Origin: Oscillospiraceae bacterium
GTDB taxonomy: Bacteria; Bacillota; Clostridia; Oscillospirales; Oscillospiraceae
DNA: 5,912 bases
Reading direction: 5' to 3'
NCBI GenBank assembly: GCA_017646545.1
Contig: JAGCMI010000059.1
Location: forward strand, 1-5,912
The position numbers were made by a program, and so were the translations under genes. Within the stretch, counting starts at the first letter, position 1. Every line of letters starts with the position of its first letter. The notes beneath the pieces are model-generated. The model worked only from the letters and a program-made list of their open reading frames with translations, was not told the origin of the DNA and ran no database searches. This document shows positions 1 through 5,912 of this stretch, in pieces.

Positions 1-1062
<1,062 letters not shown>

Positions 1063-1068
1063 TCATTT

Positions 1069-1075
1069 CCTCCTT
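1069..1075 (-). promoter_or_regulatory. groEL ribosome binding site overlapping the groES stop codon
   Basis: AAGGAGG, a perfect Shine-Dalgarno match, lies nine bases upstream of the groEL ATG and shares two bases with the groES TAA. This arrangement suggests that ribosomes finishing groES restart on groEL, keeping the two products in proportion. Confidence 0.85.
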
Positions 1076-1340
1076 ATTCGCCAACGACAGCCAGAATGTC
1101 TTCCAGCTTCACAAACTTGTAGTCCACCTTGTCCAGGGTGATGTCGGTGCCGGTGAACTTACCGACCACAACCAGATCACCGGACTTCAGCTCGCTGGCA
1201 TCGGGACCTGCGGCCACAACTTCATAAATGGCGGGCTTTTCCTTATTGGTGGTAGCCAGGATGATGCCGGATGCGGTGGTCTCCTTGGCTTCCTTCTGCT
1301 TCAGCAGAACATTGTCTGCCATAATGCGCTTGAATGTCAT
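1074..1340 (-). CDS. groES: Co-chaperonin GroES (Cpn10), short divergent form
   Basis: Heptameric lid of the GroEL folding chamber. The protein has 88 residues against about 94-97 for typical bacterial GroES. The mobile loop that docks onto GroEL is recognisable at about 17-33, with the hydrophobic tripeptide IIL at 26-28, and the C-terminal DILAVVGE is typical. Two things are unusual. The N-terminus reads KRIMADNV where most GroES have a KPLxDRV-like segment. The stretch between the GP at 45-46 and the GD at 54-55 is about eight residues shorter than usual, which removes the roof beta-hairpin region. The start at 1340 has GGAGG at 1348-1352 with a seven-base spacer. The gene is first in the groESL operon, directly under the CIRCE-controlled promoter; TAA at 1074-1076 merges with the groEL ribosome binding site. 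Confidence 0.95.
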   Translation of the reverse strand: MTFKRIMADNVLLKQKEAKETTASGIILATTNKEKPAIYEVVAAGPDASELKSGDLVVVGKFTGTDITLDKVDYKFVKLEDILAVVGE

Positions 1341-1405
1341 GTCTTTGCCTCCAAAATATATTTTGTACGCAGGTTTGGGAGATCCCCCCTGCTCTATTTA
1401 CACTT

Positions 1406-1432
1406 TTAGCACTCACCGACCCCGAGTGCTAA
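1406..1432 (-). promoter_or_regulatory. CIRCE operator (HrcA binding site)
   Basis: A perfect inverted repeat TTAGCACTC-N9-GAGTGCTAA, identical to the CIRCE consensus that the HrcA repressor binds in Gram-positive groESL and dnaK operons. It sits about 66 bases upstream of the groES start codon and just downstream of the predicted -10 box, so it covers the likely transcription start. HrcA binding would block groESL at normal temperature and release it on heat shock. The hrcA gene is not in the window. Confidence 0.97.
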
Positions 1433-1435
1433 CCT

Positions 1436-1464
1436 ATCATAATACAATCCCCCATAAATTGCAA
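1436..1464 (-). promoter_or_regulatory. Probable groESL promoter
   Basis: On the minus strand TTGCAA (1464-1459) and TATGAT (1441-1436) are separated by 17 bases, placing the start of transcription near 1429, inside CIRCE. An exact TTGACA also occurs at 1479-1474, but its 17-base partner is TATGGG, a poor -10 box. The pairing given here is therefore preferred; the exact start is uncertain. Confidence 0.6.
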
Positions 1465-1513
1465 GAGGAAAATTGTCAAATTCCGTAAATTATTTATGAA
1501 TTTGGAAATTTTC

Positions 1514-1562
1514 GTTTGTCGGGCAAACAGAGCGCGCAGCGCGAGCCTTCTGCCCAACAAAC
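1514..1562 (-). repeat. 49-nt imperfect hairpin after hemW; terminator-like structure or dispersed repeat
   Basis: The inverted repeat is centred on 1538. The outer stem pairs 1514-1519 with 1557-1562 and 1521-1525 with 1551-1555; a GC tip pairs 1533-1536 with 1540-1543. Three non-Watson-Crick positions (1520/1556, 1526/1550, 1529/1547) are G-U pairs in minus-strand RNA but C-A mismatches in plus-strand RNA, so the minus transcript is the one that folds well. It begins six bases after the HemW stop codon, which suggests it forms the 3' end of that mRNA. No U-run follows (the next minus-strand bases are GAAAATTTCC), so it is not a standard intrinsic terminator. A dispersed genomic palindromic element is the alternative. 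Confidence 0.55.
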
Positions 1563-1568
1563 TCCTAT

Positions 1569-2762
1569 TTACAATCTTGTACCAATGGGATCGGAATTTT
1601 CTTGTGCCAGCAGCAGGTCGCTCAGAATGGAATTGGACACCAGAAAGCCCTCCGGGGTCAGCCGGTAGCCACCGCTGCCGTTATGCTGCGCCAAATGATG
1701 CTGGCAAGCCAGTTCCAGAATCTTCTCCAAAGGTTCAAAAGAAAGCAAATACCGCTTCTCATATTCATTCCGGTCGATGCCCGCGGTGGTACGCAGACGG
1801 AGCATCAGATACTCCCCTGCCCGCTCTCTGTCCTGGATCTGCTGGCTTTCCCGCAGCACCTGACCGCCGTTGTTCACACCCTTGATATATGCCCGGATGT
1901 CCCGCACCATGGAAAAGCGCTTGCCGGCAAAATCAGAACTGGCATCCGGACCGAAGCCCAAGTATTCGCCGCCATTCCAGTATTTCAAATTGTGCTTGGA
2001 AGCCATTTCCCGCTTGGCGAAATTGGAAATTTCATACTGGCGGAACTCTTTCTGCTTCAGAATTTCCACCGCCGCCAGATACATATCCGCCTGCAAATCG
2101 TCATCGGGCAGATTGCACTCGTGCTGCCGGGCATAGAGGGGCGTTCCCTCCTCCAGCTTCAGACCATAACAACTGATGTGATCCGGCTGCAGCGCCAGCA
2201 CATTTTCCACCGTCTTTTTCCAGCCCTCTAAATCCTGCCCCGGCAGACCGTACATCAGATCCACGGAAAGATTCTTATAGCCCGCCCTGCGGATCTGCTG
2301 CACCGCATTTACCGCTTGGCGATAGCTGTGGGGACGGCCAATTTCCCGTAAGATGGCATCGTTATCGCTCTGGATGCCCAGACTCACCCGGTTAAAGCCC
2401 TCCGCCCGCAGCCGCCGCAGCAGCCGGGGATTGACGGAATCGGGATTGGCCTCAAAGGTAATTTCCGCATTGCCATCCACATCGAAGCTTTTGCGGATGG
2501 TATTGAGAATGGTGCCCAGACCCTCCGCTCCAAAGAGGCTGGGGGTGCCGCCGCCAAAATAGACGGTATCCACCCGGTAGTTCGGCGCCAAGGGGCCTGC
2601 CTCCCGGATATGGGTGCAGATGGCCCGCAGGTATTCATCCATCAGCCGCCCGGTTTTTTCCGAAAGGGAGTAAAAGTCGCAGTACTGGCATTTGCTGCGG
2701 CAAAAAGGAATATGCACATAGATGCCCAGAGGGGTCTTATCAGTACGGGAAAACAGTGCCAT
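1569..2762 (-). CDS. hemW: Radical SAM protein, HemW family (heme chaperone / coproporphyrinogen III oxidase-like)
   Basis: A 397-residue cytosolic protein close to the usual HemW length (~380). Seen: the radical SAM cluster CRSKCQYC with Cys21, Cys25 and Cys28 followed by DF; GGGTPS at 70-75, the SAM-binding glycine motif; YGLPGQ at 171-176; YEISNFAK at 243-250; and HNLKYW at 257-262. The CxxxCxxCxF pattern and the HNxxYW motif distinguish HemW from the true oxidase HemN, which has a fourth nearby cysteine. HemW is known to bind heme and is proposed to deliver it to target proteins; whether this organism makes heme cannot be told here. The frame extends upstream to an ATG at 2846, but the promoter TATAAT lies at 2794-2799 and GGAGG at 2768-2772 is five bases before the ATG at 2762. 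The N-terminus MALFSRTDKTPLGIYVHIPF also matches the family start, so 2762 is chosen. It appears to be a single-gene unit. Confidence 0.9.
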   Translation of the reverse strand: MALFSRTDKTPLGIYVHIPFCRSKCQYCDFYSLSEKTGRLMDEYLRAICTHIREAGPLAPNYRVDTVYFGGGTPSLFGAEGLGTILNTIRKSFDVDGNAEITFEANPDSVNPRLLRRLRAEGFNRVSLGIQSDNDAILREIGRPHSYRQAVNAVQQIRRAGYKNLSVDLMYGLPGQDLEGWKKTVENVLALQPDHISCYGLKLEEGTPLYARQHECNLPDDDLQADMYLAAVEILKQKEFRQYEISNFAKREMASKHNLKYWNGGEYLGFGPDASSDFAGKRFSMVRDIRAYIKGVNNGGQVLRESQQIQDRERAGEYLMLRLRTTAGIDRNEYEKRYLLSFEPLEKILELACQHHLAQHNGSGGYRLTPEGFLVSNSILSDLLLAQENSDPIGTRL

Positions 2763-2793
2763 GGCAGCCTCCGAAAAATCATCATTTGGGGCA

Positions 2794-2822
2794 ATTATAC
2801 CATAAGTCGCGCCCCAACGCAA
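2794..2822 (-). promoter_or_regulatory. hemW promoter (extended -10)
   Basis: Minus strand TTGCGT (2822-2817), 17 bases, then a perfect TATAAT (2799-2794) preceded by TGG, an extended -10 (TGN) element. Transcription would start near 2787, giving a leader of about 25 bases before the ATG at 2762 and excluding the more distal in-frame ATG at 2846. Confidence 0.8.
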
Positions 2823-2850
2823 CGATAGAAAAACGATAAATTCCAATTAA

Positions 2851-2887
2851 AAACGCAAAAACTCCGGGGCGTTTCTACGCCCCGGAG
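2851..2887 (-). terminator. Intrinsic terminator of the DUF1576 gene
   Basis: A perfect 10-bp GC-rich stem (2862-2871 with 2878-2887), a six-base loop and, on the minus strand, TTTTTGCGTTT directly after the stem. It starts nine bases beyond the stop codon of the membrane protein gene and separates it from hemW, confirming they are separate transcription units. Confidence 0.95.
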
Positions 2888-2895
2888 GATGTGAT

Positions 2896-4251
2896 TTACT
2901 TTGCAGCCTTTTCCAGGCGACGAGCCTTACGCTCAAACTTGGTCTTGAAGAAGCGCTCCAGTTCGGGCACCATCATCATGCAGATGAGGGCTGCGGTGAA
3001 GCCGCCGTTGTACAGACAGAAACCGCCATGCAGATTCGGCACGGAGGTGACCAGCAGATAATGCAGCACCGCTGCCACCAGACCATAGCGCCAGCCGTAC
3101 TTATCCGCAATGGGACTCAAGCCGTTGGCATAGCACAGACCCACGCAGATGGCCTGGGCATTGATCTGGAAGGTGAAATTACCGCCCAGCAGAGGTGCCA
3201 CCCAGCCAAAGGCAAAGGAAGCCGCCACATAGCCCAACATGATGGGCCAGACATTGGCAGGATGGGAGCCGGAATTGCAGGTGGAGAGCATGCAGAAAAT
3301 GATACCGAAGGTAATGCCGTTGAAGTTGGCGCCGATCAGGTTGTAGTAACCCAGAATAAACAGACCAAACACGCCCACATTCATAAGGAAGGTGGCGTTA
3401 CCATAAGTAGAGGTGAAATTGGTCACCAGTTCCGGATCCTTCAGCAGGTTCCAGTAATCCTTAGGCTTACAGCCCAAGAGGAAGGCAAAAATCACGCACA
3501 GACCAAAGAGAATCAGGCAGAAAATATTGGCGATGCTCTGAGAACCCACCTGCATGGAAGCAGCCTCCAGATCAGAAAGGGCCTTGGGCAGGGAAATGCC
3601 CATGGTCTTATAGAGGATGCCGTTGAGCAGGAAGGCGGTCATACCAATGGGCAGCGCTGCAGAATACAGATCAAAGCCCAGGTGCACCTTGGGAGAATGG
3701 GCAAGACCGGCAGGCAGGAAGAAACCAATACCAATACCCACCACCAGTGCCAGCGCAAAACCCAGAGGATTGAAGCCGATGACCTCCGCGCTGGGATAAC
3801 GCACCAGAAGATCGGTAATCAAGGGAGCGATACCGGTGGAGAACAGCATGGCATTGACCAAAGTTCCCATCTTCTCCTTCTTTACCAGGCCGTAGATCAC
3901 AACACCCAGCACGGAGAACCACATATTCAGTACATTGATGCCCCAGGAGCCAAAACCAATGGTCAGCACCACAGCCAGGGTGGACACATTGTTGGGCTTA
4001 CCCTTGAACACCACAAACAGCATCAGCGCTACCAGACCCACCAGACCCATGTTCAGGAAGGTGGCAGCAAAGCCGCCCATGGCGAAATAGTTGGCAGAGA
4101 TCTTGCTGGGCTGGCTCAGAATATTCCACAGACCGGTAAACATCTGTGCCCGGTCAGGCATGCAGAATGCTGCCACCAGGAAAGCCAGGGAGAAGAATGC
4201 GAAGAACAGCTTCAGAAAGCTGCTTTCACTCAAGGAACGAATCTTTTTCAT
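2896..4251 (-). CDS. DUF1576-type polytopic membrane protein, ZTP-riboswitch controlled, putative transporter
   Basis: An integral membrane protein of 451 residues with roughly ten hydrophobic segments, a basic N-terminus and a basic cytoplasmic-looking tail (about 425-451). I recognise it as the DUF1576 family of Firmicutes membrane proteins, whose function is not established; this assignment is from memory of family features such as the HGGF (408-411) and LYNGGF (413-418) motifs. The two halves resemble each other: 59-122 aligns without gaps to 283-346 (shared N67/N291, G69/G293, G104/G328, N109/N333, W111/W335), G-I-A-P at 140-143 matches G-L-S-P at 377-380, and HLGFDLY at 190-196 matches HGGFCLY at 408-414. 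Such duplication is typical of transporters. An in-frame ATG at 4266 has no ribosome binding site, whereas GAGGTG at 4256-4261 serves the ATG at 4251, so the shorter start is chosen. The leader carries a ZTP aptamer and attenuator, implying a role linked to purine or folate one-carbon metabolism. Its substrate is unknown. Confidence 0.85.
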   Translation of the reverse strand: MKKIRSLSESSFLKLFFAFFSLAFLVAAFCMPDRAQMFTGLWNILSQPSKISANYFAMGGFAATFLNMGLVGLVALMLFVVFKGKPNNVSTLAVVLTIGFGSWGINVLNMWFSVLGVVIYGLVKKEKMGTLVNAMLFSTGIAPLITDLLVRYPSAEVIGFNPLGFALALVVGIGIGFFLPAGLAHSPKVHLGFDLYSAALPIGMTAFLLNGILYKTMGISLPKALSDLEAASMQVGSQSIANIFCLILFGLCVIFAFLLGCKPKDYWNLLKDPELVTNFTSTYGNATFLMNVGVFGLFILGYYNLIGANFNGITFGIIFCMLSTCNSGSHPANVWPIMLGYVAASFAFGWVAPLLGGNFTFQINAQAICVGLCYANGLSPIADKYGWRYGLVAAVLHYLLVTSVPNLHGGFCLYNGGFTAALICMMMVPELERFFKTKFERKARRLEKAAK

Positions 4252-4255
4252 ACGC

Positions 4256-4261
4256 CACCTC
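4256..4261 (-). promoter_or_regulatory. Ribosome binding site deciding the start of the DUF1576 gene
   Basis: GAGGTG on the minus strand ends four bases before the ATG at 4251 (six bases counted from GAGG). The alternative ATG at 4266 is preceded by an A-rich stretch with no Shine-Dalgarno match. Confidence 0.75.
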
Positions 4262-4308
4262 TTCATTTTTTATTTTCATCTTATGATACGCAAAACCATC
4301 TTGTCTAT

Positions 4309-4345
4309 AAAAAAACAAGGCAATCCGACAATTAATCGGATTGCC
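4309..4345 (-). terminator. Riboswitch-controlled intrinsic terminator (attenuator) in the DUF1576 leader
   Basis: A perfect 10-bp stem (GGCAATCCGA at 4345-4336 with TCGGATTGCC at 4328-4319, minus strand), a seven-base loop and then TTG followed by seven T residues (4315-4309). It lies upstream of the coding region, not after a gene. Its 5' arm includes bases 4342-4345, which also form the 3' strand of the aptamer's last stem (P3). The two structures exclude each other, so ligand-stabilised P3 should prevent termination: an ON switch. Confidence 0.92.
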
Positions 4346-4411
4346 CAGACGGTCGGCATTCATTCTTACACTCCCCCGCAGTAGCCTGCGATTATCCGTC
4401 AGTCATGTAAG
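4342..4411 (-). promoter_or_regulatory. ZTP/ZMP riboswitch aptamer (pfl motif)
   Basis: Minus-strand RNA elements in order: P1 CTTACAT (4411-4405) pairing with GTGTAAG (4371-4365); the conserved GACTGACGG (4404-4396); hairpin P2 CGCAG/CTGCG (4390-4386 with 4381-4377); the conserved GGGGGAG run before P1'; a short linker; and the hallmark GCCGACCGTCTGGGC with P3 TGCC/GGCA (4358-4355 with 4345-4342). GACGG (4400-4396) is complementary to CCGTC (4352-4348), forming the pseudoknot expected of this class. The family senses ZMP/ZTP (AICAR phosphates), which accumulate when 10-formyl-tetrahydrofolate is short, and usually turns on purine and one-carbon genes. Here it precedes a DUF1576 membrane protein. 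Identification is by motif recognition and manual pairing. Confidence 0.93.
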
Positions 4412-4421
4412 ATGTGCTTTT

Positions 4422-4450
4422 ATTTTACAAGAAAAGTCTCCACTTGTCAA
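4422..4450 (-). promoter_or_regulatory. Promoter of the riboswitch-DUF1576 transcript
   Basis: Minus strand TTGACA (4450-4445), a 17-base spacer and TAAAAT (4427-4422): a near-consensus strong sigma-A promoter. Transcription would begin near 4415, a few bases before the first strand of riboswitch stem P1. A strong promoter with control placed in the attenuator fits a riboswitch-regulated unit. Confidence 0.88.
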
Positions 4451-4479
4451 CCAAAAAGCCGATGTTTTTCCCTTAGAAC

Positions 4480-4508
4480 TTGTCACAATCGGAAAAATGT
4501 GATACCAT
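4480..4508 (+). promoter_or_regulatory. Promoter of the CLC-family gene
   Basis: TTGTCA (4480-4485), a 17-base spacer and TACCAT (4503-4508), preceded by TGA, an extended -10 element. Transcription would start near 4515, giving a short leader of about 24 bases. The leader is too short to hold a riboswitch, so none controls this gene. Confidence 0.7.
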
Positions 4509-4538
4509 AAAGAAAAAAGAAGAAACGAGGGTCATTTT

Positions 4539-5801
4539 ATGGCTTGGCTGGACAAAATCCATCATCCCGAGGCCTATATCAAGACTTTTTTCAAATGGAG
4601 TTTGCTGGGCATCCTCATGGGTGTCATCGGTGGCTTGCTGGGCGCCGGTTTTCACCATGCGCTGCATTTTGTCACCCATGTGCGGCAGGAAAACGGGTGG
4701 CTCATCTGGCTACTGCCGGTGGCAGGTTTGCTGAGCGTAGGGCTTTACCGCATCACCCGGCTGCGGAGCAACCGCGGCACCAATGAGATCATTGAAGCGG
4801 CTTTGGACGGCCATCCCGTCAAGCCTCAGATCGCGCCGGTGATTTTCATCTCCACCGCCATCACCCACCTCTTCGGCGGCAGTGCCGGCCGGGAAGGCGC
4901 TGCCCTGCAATTGGGCGGCAGTACCGCTTCCCTGCTGGGTCGGCTGTTTAAGCTGAAGCTGGAGGACCGGAAGATCATGGTTATGTGCGGCATGAGTGCC
5001 GTGTTTGCAGGTCTGTTTGGCACCCCCCTGACCGCTGCGCTGTTCTGCATGGAATTTGAATCCGTGGGCACCCTCTTCTCCCCTGCGCTGCTGCCCTGCT
5101 ACATCTCCGCTTTTACTGCCAGCAAGATCAGCGCCCTCTTTGGCGTCCATGCCGAGGGCATCCTGCTGGAAAGTGCCACCGTCATCACCCTGTCCAACAT
5201 CTGGAAATTCGCCATTTTGGCGGTGCTGCTGTCCCTGCTGGGCATTAGCATGTGCTATGTGTTCCACAAAGCAGAGCATCTGGCAGCCCACGGCATCAAA
5301 AATCCCTGGCTGCGCATTGCCTGCGGCGGTTTGCTGGTAGCCATTCTGACCGCCATCGTCGGCGATCAGCGGTTCAACGGTGCCGGCATGGATATGGCCC
5401 TTTCTGCGGTGGAAGGAAATGCGGATTGGTACAGTTTCTTACTGAAAATGCTCTTCACCGCCATCACCTTGTCCGCCGGTTTCAAGGGCGGCGAAATCGT
5501 GCCCACCTTCTGCATTGGCGCCACCTTCGGCTGCGTGGTTGGCGGTCTGCTGGGTTTGGACGCCGGTATCTGCGGCGCACTTGGCTTGGTGGGTCTGTTC
5601 TGCTGCGCCACCAATTCTCCCTTTGCTTCCATCGTGCTGAGCATCGAAATGTTCGGCAGCCAGAATGTCCATCTGTTCGCCCTGGTGTGCGTGGTCTGCT
5701 TTGTACTGTCGGGCAACAGCGGCTTGTATTCCAGCCAGATCATTCAGTTCCATAAAGCCTCCACCCTGCTGGACGAAGAAGAATCTCAAACAACGGCATA
5801 A
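4539..5801 (+). CDS. CLC-family anion channel/antiporter (chloride or fluoride type)
   Basis: A 420-residue integral membrane protein with the hydrophobic pattern of the CLC fold (about ten or more helices) and no cytoplasmic CBS domains. Seen: THLFGGSAGREGAALQLGG at 109-127, carrying the gating glutamate Glu119; GFKGGEIVP at 314-322, the second selectivity-filter loop; and SGLYSSQ at 394-400, with Tyr397 at the position of the conserved filter tyrosine. The usual GSGIP segment is replaced by RGTNEI (79-84). These features resemble the CLC-F (fluoride/proton antiporter) branch more than classical chloride CLCs, but GREGA replaces the GREGT recalled for CLC-F and no fluoride riboswitch is present, so the transported ion is left open. 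The start at 4539 has GAGGG at 4527-4531 with seven bases of spacing. It is a single gene divergent from the DUF1576 unit. Confidence 0.9.
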   Translation: MAWLDKIHHPEAYIKTFFKWSLLGILMGVIGGLLGAGFHHALHFVTHVRQENGWLIWLLPVAGLLSVGLYRITRLRSNRGTNEIIEAALDGHPVKPQIAPVIFISTAITHLFGGSAGREGAALQLGGSTASLLGRLFKLKLEDRKIMVMCGMSAVFAGLFGTPLTAALFCMEFESVGTLFSPALLPCYISAFTASKISALFGVHAEGILLESATVITLSNIWKFAILAVLLSLLGISMCYVFHKAEHLAAHGIKNPWLRIACGGLLVAILTAIVGDQRFNGAGMDMALSAVEGNADWYSFLLKMLFTAITLSAGFKGGEIVPTFCIGATFGCVVGGLLGLDAGICGALGLVGLFCCATNSPFASIVLSIEMFGSQNVHLFALVCVVCFVLSGNSGLYSSQIIQFHKASTLLDEEESQTTA

Positions 5802-5805
5802 TCAT

Positions 5806-5828
5806 AACCACCGGCCGTGCCGGTGGTT
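5806..5828 (+). terminator. Hairpin directly after the CLC gene, probable terminator
   Basis: A perfect 10-bp stem AACCACCGGC/GCCGGTGGTT with a three-base loop CGT, four bases after the stop codon. The T-tract is weak (TTTACTT), so termination may be partial and completed at the next hairpin. Confidence 0.65.
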
Positions 5829-5843
5829 TACTTATACAAAGAG

Positions 5844-5886
5844 AACCGGGATGTGGGCGAAATGCTCACATCCCGGTTTTGGTTTT
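5844..5886 (+). terminator. Second, longer terminator hairpin, possibly bidirectional
   Basis: A perfect 12-bp stem (5844-5855 with 5867-5878), extended by three more pairs including one G-U, with loop GAAAT, followed by TTTTGGTTTT on the plus strand. On the minus strand the sequence after the stem is CTCTTTGT, moderately T-rich, so it could also end a gene arriving from the right edge. Confidence 0.8.
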
Positions 5887-5912
5887 AGAATGTGTCGATC
5901 AGTTCTACAGAA
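5885..5912 (-). CDS. Possible C-terminal end of a convergent gene cut by the right edge
   Basis: On the minus strand one frame reads SVELIDTF and then TAA at 5887-5885, seven bases before the long hairpin at 5844-5878. Its position just before a terminator-like hairpin suggests the end of a gene, but eight residues are too few to identify a product or prove coding. Confidence 0.3.

Noticed and set aside
2763..2846. Upstream in-frame ATG at 2846 as the start of the HemW protein
   Set aside because: The predicted promoter and transcription start (2787-2822) lie downstream of it. The ATG at 2762 has GGAGG and matches the usual family N-terminus.
3028..4335. Open frame of 435 codons on the plus strand
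   Set aside because: It is antisense to the DUF1576 gene, with a His/Gln/Gly-rich composition typical of a complementary-strand shadow. It also runs through the leader terminator of the opposite strand.
4342..4411. Tetrahydrofolate or other folate-linked riboswitch instead of ZTP
   Set aside because: The order of conserved blocks (GACTG, GGGGGAG, then CCGxCTGGGC) and the pseudoknot fit the ZTP/pfl class; the tetrahydrofolate class has different conserved loops.
4440..4538. Fluoride riboswitch upstream of the CLC gene
   Set aside because: No GGNGAUGG or CUGAUG-type conserved blocks with the expected pairing were found, and the predicted transcript leader is only about 24 bases.
4710..5291. 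Minus-strand open frame of 193 codons within the CLC gene
   Set aside because: It lies entirely antisense to a well-supported CLC protein, has low-complexity Gln/Gly/Ala composition and no translation signals.

Overview
The window looks like a chromosomal segment of a Gram-positive anaerobe of class Clostridia, most likely an Oscillospiraceae/Ruminococcaceae-type gut bacterium. The evidence is a GroESL operon under a perfect CIRCE/HrcA operator, strong AGGAGG-type ribosome binding sites, sigma-A-like TTGACA/TATAAT promoters, moderate-to-high GC in genes, and protein sequences of clostridial character. The genus is an inference. No mobile element, CRISPR array, tRNA or rRNA is visible.

Layout. 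Positions 1-1340 hold groES and groEL on the minus strand; groEL runs off the left edge with 353 codons present. Their promoter and CIRCE operator lie at 1406-1464. An imperfect 49-nt hairpin (1514-1562) follows the stop codon of the next minus-strand gene, a HemW-type radical SAM protein (1569-2762) with its own promoter at 2794-2822. A textbook terminator (2851-2887) ends the next minus-strand gene, a polytopic membrane protein of the DUF1576 type (2896-4251). Its leader (4252-4415) contains a ZTP/ZMP (pfl-motif) riboswitch aptamer whose last stem shares a strand with an intrinsic terminator. A divergent promoter region (about 4415-4515) separates it from a plus-strand CLC-family anion channel/antiporter gene (4539-5801). 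That gene is followed by two hairpins and possibly the last codons of a convergent minus-strand gene at the right edge.

How it fits together. These are mostly independent transcription units: heat-shock chaperonin, radical SAM heme-chaperone-like protein, riboswitch-controlled membrane protein, and anion transporter. The most informative element is the riboswitch. It ties an uncharacterised membrane protein to ZMP/ZTP sensing, that is, to 10-formyl-tetrahydrofolate shortage and purine/one-carbon metabolism. The protein also shows an internal two-fold sequence repeat, as many transporters do, so a transport role for a purine, folate or one-carbon related compound is a testable inference. A second oddity is the short (88-residue) GroES, which appears to lack the roof hairpin of typical GroES.
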